From Schistocephalus solidus (lineage: Eukaryota; Platyhelminthes; Cestoda; Diphyllobothriidea; Diphyllobothriidae), in contig WEDG01000895.1 of the NCBI GenBank assembly GCA_017591395.1, positions 186,001 to 250,000 on the forward strand: a stretch of DNA of 64,000 bases. Direction: 5' to 3'. The position numbers and the translations under genes were made by a program. The notes below the pieces were generated by a model. The model saw only the letters and a program-made list of their open reading frames with translations. It had not been told where the DNA came from and ran no database searches. This document shows, piece after piece, positions 12,401 to 19,699 of the stretch. Numbering within the stretch: the first letter of the stretch is position 1; every line of letters begins with the position of its first letter.

Positions 12401-13725
12401 TCAGTCGTCTGGAATACATAGCAGATATAGTAACGCTTAAGACTTCCACAACGCGTAATTGAATTTGTATGTCAGCAATAGCGGTGAGCTTGCGAATGAC
12501 ATAAACTATGACTCCTCCTCCTCGACTTGGTCTTTCTCTCCTGAAGTGTTGATATCCTCTGAGTGATCTTTCAGAATCAGTCATGTCTGCAGTGAGCCAC
12601 GTTTCAGTGAAGCCATAACGTCTGGTTTAATTTCATCCACTACGTTTCTAAGGTCATCCAGCTTGTTAAACAGGCTTTGTTCATTTTCAGAGATGGCTTT
12701 CAATGCTCAATTTGTCGGGGAGACCCAGCCTTCAGTGTTACAGGTGTTGGCCACAGGAAGGACACATTTATCTGGACTATTTGACAGTCTTTGATTTTCA
12801 GCCGTTTCTTCCCTCTGCCAATTCTCTCCCTCAATTCTCTCCGTAGTTCCCTCATTTTCAACCGTTCCCTCGGCTCATAGTCCGGCTGAAAAAAACTTGT
12901 TTGTGCGATCCCCGTTAGGTCATTCTTCCTTCTAACAGAAGTGCTGCCTGAGTTTTGTTTCCTAAAATAATTTTTAGAGGCCTTGGGGATAGTTTCATGT
13001 CACGGCTGGGGTCTGCTTTGCCTAGTTGGAAAGCTTTTTGCACGGTGTAAATTCCCCTTTCTTCAGGACTGCACTGGCATTTTCATGAAGAAGATCTAGA
13101 TCGTGTGTCACTCGTTCCTTCGGAATGCAGGACGTGGATTCTGGGACACCCCGTATTACGATATTTCGCTTACGGTTTATGGGTAAGGTCCTAATTTGCC
13201 CGCCCACGCTATAGTTCTGTAGGAGTTAAACCTGTGTGGTCAGCAAAATCCTATGGGACGAATAAGAATGATCTCTAGTGAACGAAAGTTACAACGCTTG
13301 GGAAAAAGAGCTAAAATCGTAAAAAGGTAGCGCAGGCAACCTCCTCATCATCATCAAAACAACAACAACAACCGCATAAACCTCAACATCAGCATAATCA
13401 ACAAAAACAATAAAAAACTAAGTATCGAAGGCGAGCAGTACTAATTTGAAAAGTATCTTCTGGAAGATGACGGAATTTCAAGGATTTTCCTTGATTTCAG
13501 ACTGGAATACAAGCTATTTTCTTTTTGTTGGGAGTCCACCATTATAGTAATGTAAACGCGCATCGAGTTATGTTCGATATTCAAGTGGTTAACTGGGAAA
13601 TGCGTACCACACCCGGCTTTTAGGCAGTGACGTGAATACGAAAAATCAAAATTAAATTTTGATCCTACCGCAGGTTGGTATAACGCCACTTTTCTCCCTA
13701 CCTGACCCCCGCCTGCCGCACTCAT
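479..13725 (-). CDS. CCAR1: CCAR1 homologue, whole gene model (3' end probably outside window)
   Basis: CCAR1-family proteins are nuclear transcription coactivators and splicing-associated factors that bridge Mediator, nuclear receptors and beta-catenin. Eight minus-strand exons join in frame to about 623 residues: S1-like RNA-binding fold at about 34-85, Arg/Ser-rich stretch at about 100-170, DBC1 (inactive NUDIX-like) region at about 190-470, acidic/Ser-Thr linker, SAP at 582-616. Block order matches vertebrate CCAR1. Recognisable matches include VTKMYPTFGY, KWNAEEVW, AIGGDW, DLSGCTRWYRF and YFVPDIW. Family members continue to roughly 1,100 residues with EF-hand-like and coiled-coil regions, not visible here. 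Exon 8 has both a possible donor (GTAAAT, 492) and an in-frame stop (479-481), so the end is unresolved. Introns 1 and 7 hold LINEs. Identification is firm; exon 1 and the 3' end are less certain. Confidence 0.9.
493..619 (-). CDS. CCAR1: CCAR1 homologue, exon 8 (SAP DNA-binding domain)
   Basis: The exon follows the acceptor GCTTCTTTTAG and encodes VSELREQLSLRKLDTTGLKA QLFARLKAAL (split for display), a SAP helix-extended loop-helix motif with its conserved Leu, Gly-Leu-Lys and Leu-X-X-Arg-Leu positions. Human CCAR1 has VNDLRKELESRALSSKGLKS here. SAP motifs bind AT-rich scaffold DNA. After ESEAENEAARQK the sequence offers donor C|GTAAAT at 492 or, unspliced, KRKSS and a TAA at 479-481. Because the family has several hundred more residues after SAP, splicing to exons beyond base 1 seems more likely. 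Confidence 0.88.
690..1558 (-). pseudogene. RTE-like LINE, reverse transcriptase fragment (decayed)
   Basis: Reading in the minus direction, shifting frames give FDEQPTT, a KTGNKAKCG block equivalent to the usual FKKGDK..C, RPDQAGFRAGRGHQAF, ILEFRHGYQKPTAISF, NLADAFDSVHR and LTDLDYADDIGLLA (the YADD catalytic motif), then NARKT. These are the ordered reverse transcriptase blocks of RTE-type non-LTR retrotransposons. At least three frameshifts and several stops are present, and the element breaks off soon after NARKT without its thumb or tail. It lies in intron 7 of the CCAR1 homologue on the same strand, about 70 bases from the SAP exon. Confidence 0.85.
1570..1670 (+). mobile_element. tRNA-Ser-like retrosequence (minimal SINE) inserted in the RTE LINE
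   Basis: Bases 1573-1654 fold as a tRNA: acceptor GGCCTCG with TGAGGCC (one G-T pair), D arm GCTC/GAGC, anticodon arm GGCT-GTACTAA-AGCC with loop triplet ACT, a variable region of about 13 bases, and T arm GTGGG-TTCGAAT-CCCAT. Box A (TAGCTCAGTTGG) and box B (GGTTCGAATCC) are intact, and a T6 run at 1661-1666 would stop RNA polymerase III. Nearly identical direct repeats flank it (1559-1569 and 1671-1682, GTGGG(C/T)CAA(A)CG). Removing it brings the LINE blocks HEHF and FDEQPTT to normal spacing. A diverged second copy at 24857-24959 shares the variable region and T-run tail, so this is a repeat family rather than a working tRNA gene. Confidence 0.75.
2466..2890 (-). pseudogene. RTE-like LINE, apurinic-type endonuclease fragment (decayed)
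   Basis: The minus strand reads GIGCWNLRTFLDPGTRRC, corresponding to the N-terminal strand of LINE endonucleases (usually GSWNVRTL..PG), then SVVIALLKQANHALLALEP, NDRMAYARLKGHYTNISVVS and KRDKEVYSQLRELVERL. Downstream (2400-2465) a further block reads DLLIVAGHWN, where active elements have Gly-Asp-Trp-Asn; the Asp is replaced. Stops and frameshifts are frequent. With the RT fragment this is one degenerate copy of about 2.2 kb, its middle interrupted by a tRNA-like insertion. Confidence 0.75.
3271..3453 (-). CDS. Possible small secreted peptide (60 aa), unknown function
   Basis: The ATG opens MFISLFVLVLAVLSEVALSG, a classic signal peptide with a likely cut after the Ala/Ser-rich end. About 40 polar, basic residues follow (GNPHQRFSGARSSAVKSPKE...), containing Arg and Lys sites that could be processed. 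The stop lies just after an AATAAA-like run, and a donor-like GTAATC follows the signal sequence, so it could also be a first exon. It sits inside intron 7 of the CCAR1 homologue on the same strand. No family is recognised; a chance open frame remains possible. Confidence 0.3.
   Translation of the reverse strand: MFISLFVLVLAVLSEVALSGNPHQRFSGARSSAVKSPKERNVSSDKTLPRFPLIVDLNKP
3940..4206 (+). CDS. Unrecognised open frame inside the CCAR1 intron
   Basis: An 88-residue open frame (MHLTIDDYKERITVQRTWD... ending near HDESLTSSDDEQVF) with even amino-acid use and an acidic end. An overlapping minus-strand frame at 4007-4405 is also open and begins MAEAEAVSAEYFQVVDR. I recognise neither. Both may be remains of an old transposon; no splice signals or repeat match in the window decide it. 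Confidence 0.15.
   Translation: MHLTIDDYKERITVQRTWDTLQAKDVAMLAGQIFVEKAVWYDAVLCDVEIRLKNTIVWGPMTRCQTDHDESLTSSDDEQVFCLRSRFW
4592..4657 (-). CDS. CCAR1: CCAR1 homologue, exon 7 (linker before SAP)
   Basis: This 66-base exon lies between acceptor CTATTTTAG and donor AAG|GTTAGT. It encodes 22 residues, including RLMHHSKIDINVLK, which matches THWSKLDPKTMK immediately before the SAP domain of human CCAR1. Phase is 0 at both ends. The next exon begins VSELREQL, so the junction reads as the family's LK-V-(S/N)-(E/D)-L-R sequence. Confidence 0.85.
4658..4929 (-). other. CCAR1: Intron 6 of the CCAR1 homologue
   Basis: A 272-base intron with donor GTGCAA (or the alternative nine bases upstream) and acceptor CTATTTTAG. 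No repeats were recognised in it. Confidence 0.65.
4930..5587 (-). CDS. CCAR1: CCAR1 homologue, exon 6 (end of DBC1 region, Ser/Thr/Asp-rich linker)
   Basis: Acceptor CCCTTTCCAG leads into the completed Trp codon and YRFLEFRYSRSEG (human YRFAEIRYHRPEE). A Ser/Asp/Lys-rich insert of about 80 residues follows, then VVVYFVPDIWSIMPDTEQWE (human VVLFFPDVWHCLPTRSEWE). The human protein joins these two blocks through about 12 residues, so the insert is a lineage-specific expansion. The C-terminal third is a Ser/Thr/Ala/Glu linker, probably disordered. Two phase-0 donors are possible, GAG|GTGCAA at 4929 and GCG|GTACAA at 4938. Without splicing, reading stops at 4912. Confidence 0.92.
5588..6148 (-). 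other. CCAR1: Intron 5 of the CCAR1 homologue
   Basis: A 561-base intron, GTAAAT to CTTTCCAG, splitting the Trp codon of CTRW|YRF. Open frames inside it on both strands show no similarity to anything recognised. Confidence 0.8.
6149..6486 (-). CDS. CCAR1: CCAR1 homologue, exon 5 (DBC1/inactive NUDIX-like core)
   Basis: This exon has the strongest match to CCAR1. Acceptor TTTCCTTTTCAG precedes QVNKMAIRLVNIED; then VGVLLLSCPPPSDLYERC corresponds to KVMLMASPSMEDLYHKSC, and LRAIGGDWIPELDGADP to AMAIGGHWSPSLDGPDP, followed by LINTAIRTCKDSIGLDLSGC against LIKTAIRCCKALTGIDLSVC. In CCAR proteins this domain resembles a NUDIX hydrolase without catalytic residues. It is 338 bases and ends TG|GTAAAT inside the Trp codon that exon 6 completes. 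Confidence 0.95.
6487..8507 (-). other. CCAR1: Intron 4 of the CCAR1 homologue
   Basis: A 2.02-kb intron, GTAAGA to TTTCCTTTTCAG. It holds overlapping plus-strand open frames at about 7004-7478 (98 and 119 residues in different frames) that I cannot assign. No LINE, SINE or other repeat shared with the rest of the window was seen. Confidence 0.75.
8508..8787 (-). CDS. CCAR1: CCAR1 homologue, exon 4 (Arg/Ser linker, start of DBC1 region)
   Basis: The exon encodes the rest of the Arg/Ser-rich stretch (HSRPHSRSPAYQRNRR) and then the start of the conserved central region: DLKAPELFSLYRLIAPPIYL and CAWQDSFPMTQPF. Human CCAR1 has CPSCDMMELRRRYQNLYIPS and TWVDAFPLSRPF, so the Asp-X-Phe-Pro and Arg/Gln-Pro-Phe positions are kept. 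It is 280 bases and ends in phase 0 at TTCCAT|GTAAGAG. Open reading continues past the donor but loses similarity, supporting the splice. Confidence 0.88.
8788..8817 (-). other. CCAR1: 30-nt intron of the CCAR1 homologue (in-frame, possibly retained)
   Basis: The segment begins GTATGG and ends ATATTTTTAG. It has no in-frame stop and is a multiple of three, so both forms are readable: spliced gives EAERRHSRPHSRS, retained adds about ten residues (YGRPILNIF with flanking Arg). The spliced version fits an Arg/Ser-rich linker better, and the hydrophobic retained peptide is out of character. The canonical ends and the near-twin 32-base intron 228 bases upstream support an intron. Confidence 0.72.
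8818..9045 (-). CDS. CCAR1: CCAR1 homologue, exon 3 (S1-like domain end, basic linker)
   Basis: The exon continues the S1-like fold with VDVGDTVAANATFHPDLP and IKWNAEEVWRIEP, equivalent to VGDRVLVEATYNPNMPFKWNAQRI in human CCAR1. It then enters a charged linker rich in Arg, Asp, His and Ser (EDRRNVRLEPKF, HRSSRKDRPSDHR), the position of the Arg/Ser/Glu repeats in vertebrate CCAR1. It is 228 bases and ends AAG|GTATGG, two bases into an Arg codon. A downstream in-frame ATG at 9029 should not be taken as the start because the conserved block begins in exon 2. Confidence 0.9.
9046..9077 (-). other. CCAR1: 32-nt intron of the CCAR1 homologue
   Basis: The intron starts GTATGT and ends TTTGTAG. Removing it joins FFPRR to SVIGPMVDVGDTV, matching the spacing of FFQLSAVKGKTPQVGDRV in human CCAR1; leaving it in shifts the frame into a stop near 8969. 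Splicing is therefore needed to keep the S1-like domain intact. Very small introns are known in flatworm genes; 32 bases is near the lower limit for spliceosomal introns. Confidence 0.85.
9078..9226 (-). CDS. CCAR1: CCAR1 homologue, exon 2 (S1-like domain, first half)
   Basis: The exon follows the acceptor TTTGTCTCAG and ends at CGTCG|GTATGT. It encodes a short variable stretch and then PRVGTVTKMYPTFGYINDE, the first strands of the S1/cold-shock-like RNA-binding domain. Human CCAR1 has VFTGVVTKLHDTFGFVDED at this point, so conserved Val, Thr-Lys, Thr-Phe-Gly and acidic positions line up. It is 149 bases, leaving two bases of a split Arg codon that the next exon completes after a 32-base intron. 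Confidence 0.88.
9899..11459 (-). pseudogene. CR1-like LINE reverse transcriptase and C-terminal region (three frames)
   Basis: Blocks in order: RIKPAKSPGLDRIP (11211-11459); then in one open frame (10341-11114) HGFRPGRSCLTSALQLHEKW, FFDFKKAFDSVPHGLLLQKI, GVPEGSVLGPLLFLMYVNDC, MFADDIKIW (catalytic F/YADD) and HKDLGMWT; then (9899-10366) a C-terminal block with QRRATKMVDGCTTLPYQDRL and TTHLRGHPYKV. This is CR1/Jockey-type RT. Frame breaks at about 11115-11210 and 10350 inactivate it. Confidence 0.92.
11724..12584 (-). pseudogene. CR1-like LINE endonuclease domain (two frames)
   Basis: The first frame (12186-12584) has RERPSRGGGVIVYV, IVYRSPY and DVLIVRDFNAPSIDW; the second (11724-12164) has NCLDLIFTRDEDNV, the SDHITL catalytic block and a basic helix. 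These are ordered motifs of the exonuclease-endonuclease-phosphatase fold that nicks target DNA. The usual GDFN reads RDFN here, and a frameshift near 12170 separates the halves. Confidence 0.85.
12700..13207 (-). pseudogene. CR1-like LINE ORF1 fragment
   Basis: The frame carries RKRNIVIRGVPES followed by a spaced Val/Leu helix, as in ORF1 proteins of CR1/L2-type LINEs, which bind RNA as chaperones. Further along, in another frame, DYEPRERLKMRELRRELRE resembles the 'RP..R..R..L...L' segment of the ORF1 C-terminal domain. The N-terminal part upstream of 13207 was not identified. Confidence 0.6.
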
Positions 13726-15439
13726 CTTGGCTCTCGTCCCCTTTTCATAATTAACAACAGTAAGAAAAAATCAAAGGAAATATCTCTGTATGGTACCTTG
13801 TACAAAATTATATCGTGACATCAATATCCATATTCGGAAGTGTTGAAGTACACAAACTTTTGCATAAATGTTTAAGATTTGCGCTTTATAACGTTATTGA
13901 AGACAATAAATATAAATGTTCAAAGTCAAATAGGGATTGAACAAAAATTTGCAAGCAGAAAATATGTCAACGTACGTGGTTACGGATTTTCCTGTACCAT
14001 TGGTTTGTTGGATTTGTCTACAGAACAATCAGGAATTATGCGGAATTATAAGGAATCGTACAATTCGTATGGCGACCTTCGTTCGCTCAAGGATGGCGCC
14101 TGTTGCTACAGTTGTGGGCCTTTAAAGAAAATATAGAGAAACCTCTTCATAGTTTCATTTATCTGAACTAAGATCAGCACTGCATACGTCGACGACGACA
14201 TGCACACCCAAAGAAACATAAACAGACAAATTATTCTCAGAACATGGCCAGCTTTCGAGAAAGACCTACTGAACAATGCATTTAGTAATTCAAAGTTATT
14301 CTACTGTTAAAGTAAAAAGGAGGTAGCGAAACAGCATTCACTTAAGCTGCCGCCGTAATAATCAAAAATAGTGAACCCCATAAATGTCGGCCCGTACCTT
14401 TTGAAGCAGGCTTTCTTTACTTCCAATAAAAAGTGATTTGTTTAGATATTTCGAATGATTTTGAAAAGGGTCCTTCTGATATTTGAGGCAGTTCCCTTGA
14501 CATTATATTGATTTTTTAAAATGTTTCCATTATCCTATACAGAATCAATCTTCGCTTTCCTTTTTTCGTTCCTCCTTTTCAAATTTCTATTCCAACTCTT
14601 GAAAAACTTGATACTTTCCTCCAATTTCGCAACCAGGACGATATTCTCCAGGATCTGTTGATGATCATGGCGGGTTCTGATATTTTCGCCTCTTTGTTTG
14701 TGGACTATGCAGTCAGCAAGGTCGCATCTCGGTAATGATCTCCTGACCTTTAATGTCCCCCTCTTCATTTCGATCCTGTTGTTTACGATGATTTCCTCCT
14801 CTCTCATCTCCATGATGGTTATAGACAGTAGCTCTGACTGTTATATTATCTCTCACTCAACAAGGAGCGTTCCGAACCCTCATACGTTGTCAGCAATATC
14901 ACAGTACTCTATCATTGAATCGTACCAATCCCATCAACTCTAGTTATTATTTTTTAGAGAAGCAGTTTTTTTTTAATTTGACGGCTTGCCGAAAGCAGCC
15001 CCAAATTTAATCGTAGGAGTTATTTTAACTGCTTCTTTCCTAGTTCACTGTATATTCCAAAGATTGTTGACTATTTTTTAAAAATGGTTAATCGTTCTGA
15101 ATCGGATATGCCTACCATACTTCTAATTTCTGCTGTTCATATAGCAGTTCACATAGTGCAGCAATTATTCAATTTGTATTTATTTATACCGCGATATTAA
15201 TTTTGTAATGAGGGGGCCCTCTGGACCTTAAATATACGATTTATATTTATATAAAATCTGCGTGTGCTCTCTCCTATTGAAACCACAATCACATATTAAA
15301 CGGCACAGAAATGCTTGGAAGGGTGATTTTAACGCAAGAAGACATGTTGTCTCAGAGGAACCCTGTTTATTTAACTTGACAGATTTATAAGATTTCTGCT
15401 AGTTTTTCCAGGGGATTATAGGGCATTTAGTCGAATCCC
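13441..15439. other. 5' flank of the CCAR1 homologue and unassigned sequence
   Basis: The probable promoter of the CCAR1 homologue lies just right of 13725; no TATA box in a sensible position was seen. A 92-residue charged minus-strand frame at 14535-14813 (MEMREEEIIVNNRIEMKRG...) and a 62- to 85-residue plus-strand frame near 13879-14136 are open but unrecognised. Bases 14940-15400 are AT-rich. Confidence 0.35.
13702..13725 (-). CDS. CCAR1: CCAR1 homologue, exon 1 (start codon, 8 residues)
   Basis: An ATG opens MSAAGGGQ and is followed at once by the donor CAG|GTAGGG. The 24 coding bases end in phase 0, as exon 2 requires. Human CCAR1 also begins with a short Gly/Gln-containing peptide before a variable N-terminus. 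No better ATG is seen just upstream of exon 2, where an in-frame stop soon appears. The intron to exon 2 would be about 4.5 kb and contains a CR1-like LINE. Because the exon is so short, this rests on the splice signal and phase; a transcript could show a different first exon. Confidence 0.5.
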
Positions 15440-17690
15440 AATGCCTTATGACAATAGTGAGACCAGGTGCTCAGCCACCATGGCTCACTCGGATGACAAA
15501 AAAGGTCATAAAGAAGAAGCATAGGCTGTGGGAAAAGTACTTACATCTTTATGATTCAAGGAAATTCGCCGAATATAATGCGCAATGAAATAAATGCCGC
15601 AAACAAATATTGTTTGACAGAACTTCGTTTGAGTGCCGTTTGACAGCAGAATCCATCATATGCCGCAAAAAGTTCAATGGGTTCATCCGCAGTAGGACAA
15701 AACACAGGGATCATATTGCATGTATAAAAAACAGCCTTGCAAACTTATTAGTTGAAGAACCATAGAAAGCACAATAAAGGTCTCATTTTTTCAATCGGTG
15801 GAATTTACGGTGGAATTCCCAGAAGACAAAAATACTGCCTTAATTTCAACCGTTGCCTTTTCCGTCGAGCAAGTTAAACGCATCCTCAGCCAAATCAAGC
15901 CAGACACGTCTCCTGGATCCGATGGGCTTTCCGAACTGGTACTTAAGGAACCATCGAAAAAGCTGGAAAAACCTCTTGCAATTCTCTTTGAGCTGTCAAT
16001 GAGAACCAGCAGAATGCCCCTCACCGTGGAAGGTAGCAAACCTCGTTCCTTAATATAAGGGGGTAGCAGGATGACAGCAAACAGCTTTCGGCCTATAATT
16101 TTGACTTACCTCTCGTGCAGAACAATGGAAGTCCTCTTAAAGAGTGCTATACAACAATTTGTGACAAAAATAACATCTTACTGACTTTTTAGCATGGACA
16201 TCGGAGAGGCCGCTCCTGTCCCTCAAAATTGCTAACTTGCCTGGAAGTCTGGACCATGGATTTAGAAGACGGCTTCGAAGTCGATGTCGTGTACATCGAT
16301 TTCCGCAAAGCATTCGACAATGTCCCACACCACCACCTTTTTGCATAAACTTAGTGCATTCGGTATCAGGGGTGATCTTTTAAAGTGGAAAAGGGAGTTT
16401 CTTATTTGTCAAAAACAGCGTGTGTGCATCGGAGATGACATGGCAGAATGGGTGAGCGTGACTAGCGGTGTGCTTCAAGGCTCGGTTCTTGAACCCCTAA
16501 TCTTTAACCTATACGGAAAGGACAGCCTACAGTACCTCGACTGTGGTAAAAGAATGTTTGCCGACGACGTTTAGCTCTGAAAAGTCATAAAGGGACCGAA
16601 AACCATAAAGCCCTTCAAAATAATTACACCGACTGCAATCGTGGTCCGAGAACCGGCTCCTCGAGTTCAACCTGCAGAAGTGTGCCTTCTTTCCTCTGCG
16701 TCCAAGAAACCACCACTCAACTGAGCGTGTCATGTCATATCACCTAAAAGGCTTCACTCTTCCCGCTGAATCTTCACAGAAGGATCTCGGTGTTTGGATA
16801 CAGAACAACATGAAACCTTCACTGCAATGCACGAAGGCTGCAAAAAATGGCGTGGGATTAAAGGCATGCAATCAAATGGCATGCAATCAAAGGACATTTG
16901 TAACCTTTGAAAATACCTTTTTGGGAGAGTTTACGGCAGCTTTGTTAGTTTTAATCTAGAATATAGCATACATGCGTGGCGGCCATGACTTGCAAAGGAT
17001 AAGACATGCCTCAAAAAATTACAACGCCGTAGAACAAAGCTGGTAAATGGTTTGAAAAATCGATCGATGGAAAGACTGCGCTGCCTTGATCTTTTTCCCC
17101 TTTGTTACGGGAAGTAATGAGGTGATCTTATCCTGGTTTAAATATAATACATGGCCTTGACGATGGATTGAACTTTGAGATGTTTCAGTGGCACCTTTCT
17201 CCAATTTTCATAGGCACTCGATGAAGCTGCACAGGAACATGTCCAGGCTGAACCTTCGCTCCAAAATTTTCACGCAAAGATCAGTAGAGAGCTGGAATGA
17301 TCTCCCCCAATCATTCGTGCAGGCGACACCCCTTCAGCTGTTCAAGAAAGGCTTGGATGACTATATGTGCCCCCACTTTCCCTCGACAGTCTGAACCTCA
17401 GCTAACTGCCCCGTGCACTATAAAACTACAATACTACTCACATCTTGCGAGTTATCTTTGTAAAGCTGATCAGGAAAGGCTTGGGTGACTTGCTGTTTCC
17501 CCTGCTTTCCCTCGACAGTCTGAACCTTAGTTAACCACCCCGCAAACTAAACAACTAACACACTAATCACATCTTGCGAGCATTTTGTTTATAGGGGTAA
17601 TTTTAAATTACATATCCCGCAGTATCCAATGACTGGCATGTACACAATAGGGTTTTCAAAGGCATTGTCTATTACCCTTACCAAATAAAC
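15440..17690 (+). mobile_element. CR1-like LINE, 5'-truncated and decayed
   Basis: Plus-strand blocks in broken frames: KHRLWEKYLH and FIRSRTKHRDHIACIKNSL (linker before RT), FPEDKNTAL, QIKPDTSPGSDGLSELVLKE, IDFRKAFDNVPHH, GVLQGSVLEPLIFNLYGKD, RMFADDV, SSQKDLGVWIQNNMKPS and SWNDLPQSFVQATPLQLFKK. This is ORF2 from the EN-RT linker to the C-terminus. The 3' tail near 17650-17680 resembles that of the 9640-13207 copy. A short duplicated end (LFKKGLDDY-like, 17350-17400 and again 17465-17520) suggests a small tandem duplication of the last coding part. Confidence 0.88.
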
Positions 17691-17839
17691 TGAAATATAG
17701 ATGAGGAAACAAAATTATCTAGATTCGAAACCGTGGACCACCGCAATCAACTGGTCCCCCTTCGAATGTTGTTGTATGAAAAATTGCTCTTTGAAGCCTG
17801 CATGAGTGGAAACTTCTTATTCACTTCAAAAGGTTAACC

Positions 17840-19110
17840 TGGATTAAAAGTTACTGAATCGTATGTAAGAATCACCGGCAAAGTACGCTATCAAACGCCT
17901 ACTTCAAGTTGAAGAAGATGCGAAGAAAGATCACTCCTAAAATATCACTGACCACGGCGAAACTCAGCTGAGCAGTAAAAAGTACGTTCCTCAAATGACT
18001 TTGAGCAAGTCCTTTGCTGACCTTGCATAAAATGTAGGTTTATTAACGGGACTCCAGGTTTCGGCTACAGACAAGAGCCTTATTTTTTTTAGAGATAAAG
18101 GCAGTTTCCATACCTCCAGCAGTTCATGCACTTTCGGAATATGACGGCACTGGCACATCGACCATTACTCGAAGCACGCGTGGATGGACTTAATTTGGAC
18201 CAGATGATTTGATAGGCTTCAGTCGGATTGATTTTGTCCTTATCGATGTAGGTGAGTAGTAAGGCTTATCTTCTAGCACAAACGATTCCAACTTTTGTTG
18301 TTGCTCTATGTAGGGAAGAGCGTGATGATTGTTCTCATGAGCGAAAACCAACCGAAAGGAGCTACAGATAACTGATGCTTTCGGTTGGTTAGCCATCCCA
18401 TTACTCAGTTTTGGGACATCACCGATGGATTAGAGTCACAATTTCTTTTGTTATTAGGTTTGTAGTCATAGATGATTTTGGAATGCTTCAAACAGTCATG
18501 CAGTATGCTAAGCTCATATTTCCTTCAAAGTCTATTAGTGCAGCGTTCATAGCGATCCCGTTTTAGTTTGCATTCCTGCAATCATTTGATACTCAGTGTA
18601 AGCCTAAAACGCTTCCACGTTTTTAGTTTTCTTTTACTGGCAGCTTGGATGTCCTAGTTTTCTGAGGGAATAAACGAATTAAACGAATTAAATCTACTCC
18701 GATATTCGTTACCTGTTCCCCACAATGTGATTGTCCATTTTATTGTTGAGACTGGAGTTCGAATGCTGGAGAACTCTCCCTTCTAGAGTTTTGTGGCGAA
18801 TGTTTAGGTGATTCAGGCTGGGAGAACATGGAATACTCCAAAAGTACTACATTACGATCACTACCACCCACTAGCGGTAAATCTTGTGGATCAAGCACAC
18901 TCTCCTCAGCTCGTGTGAACACAAGGAATAAACAATTTGAACATTTTCCTTCCCTAACACGTGTTCAAAAGTTATATTCTGAAAACGTCATTTTGCTGCT
19001 ACCATCTCAAGCAAACGATGACCGTATGTACCCGGTGAATCCAAACCAGTCCAATCTTCCCAGTCGATATTAGCGGTGTTGTAGACTTCAACGATAAGGA
19101 TATTAATTCT
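17840..19110 (-). mobile_element. CR1-like LINE fragment, opposite strand
   Basis: Minus-strand pieces in order: IDWEDWT and HRLLEMV (endonuclease, 18960-19090), FTRAEESVLDPQDLPLVGGS and LEYSMFSQPESP (18740-18922, parallel to the 12 kb copy), FVLEDKPYYSPTS with LKPIKSSGPN (18190-18300), HPRVLRVMVDV (about 18130-18180), and NLK-AFDSV with a stop in place of one residue (about 17880-17900). All frames are broken. It faces the 15440-17690 copy tail to tail. Confidence 0.72.
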
Positions 19111-19132
19111 TGAAGCAGGGCTTGTTCAGTTC

Positions 19133-19196
19133 AGCCTAACCCGAAACGCAGCCCTACCCTACACCCTAACACTCTTCCTAACCCTAATCTTTAACC
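19133..19196 (+). repeat. Degenerate telomere-like CCCTAA motifs
   Basis: Repeated but imperfect CCTAACCC, CCCTACCC and CCCTAAC motifs, resembling decayed C-rich strand telomere repeat. It lies about 270 bases from the similar inverted-repeat element at 19463-19655 and may be another fragment of that family. Confidence 0.5.
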
Positions 19197-19462
19197 ATTT
19201 TCACCAGCTAACTGCAACAGTAACCCAAATATAACGTGCCTATACAATGTAAATACCTATTCATAGTACTACACACGAATGCCTGCACATTTGATTGTTG
19301 GCAAACAATGTATCAACCATAAGAGAGTGTACGAATGAGGAGGGTTGCAGCAAAACAGACTATGAAATGACATGATTGCGAACCACTGTCAACCATGCAA
19401 ATAAATTATTAGAAAGATAAGGATTAAGGATTCCAGTTAATAATTGGGTAAGGTAAGTGTAA

Positions 19463-19655
19463 AATAATGCTATACAAATGGCCTCACGCCAAATTCCAGG
19501 AGAGGTAAATACAACGAGGCATCGTCCTAAACCTAACGCTGAACAGAACCCTAACTTGACTGAAACTCCAATCTTAATATTATCCTTAATCTCTCTGAAA
19601 ATTAGCGCAACGCTCCCCGGAATGGGGGTCGGGTTACTCTTCCCGTGGCTTAAAT
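19463..19655 (+). mobile_element. Telomere-motif inverted-repeat element, copy 1 (weak)
   Basis: The left part (AAATTCCAGGAGAGGTAAAT) matches the 51.5 kb copy (AAATTTCAGGAGGGGTAAAT). The middle carries CCTAAACCTAACGC and AACCCTAACTT motifs. The right part (AATTAGCGCAACGCT, then a G-rich run and TTCCCGTGGC) follows the right end of the other copies. It is the least preserved of four copies and its terminal repeats are barely readable. Confidence 0.45.
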
Positions 19656-19699
19656 TTGCACTACTTAATATTAGAACGATATGCATAAAATAATGGTAT

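Larger units (their letters stand above)
9640..13207 (-). mobile_element. CR1-like LINE, nearly full length but broken
   Basis: In element order (minus strand) the copy has an ORF1 fragment, an endonuclease, a reverse transcriptase, a C-terminal block ending in a region like 'NEWYELGTRYQ', and a 3' tail. The tail near 9645-9690 (AGGGTCATCAAAGGCAATGC then TGTAACCCTT) matches the tail of the copy at about 17650-17680, fixing the 3' end. Frameshifts between EN and RT and within RT make it inactive. It lies in intron 1 of the CCAR1 homologue. Confidence 0.88.
9227..13701 (-). other. CCAR1: Intron 1 of the CCAR1 homologue (inferred)
   Basis: A 4.47-kb intron inferred between the start-codon exon and the S1-like exon, with GTAGGG and TTTGTCTCAG ends. 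Most of it is a same-strand CR1-like LINE (9640-13207). Bases 9227-9639 and 13208-13440 are AT-rich without features, apart from an AAC/CAA-rich tract near 13360-13400. Confidence 0.5.
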
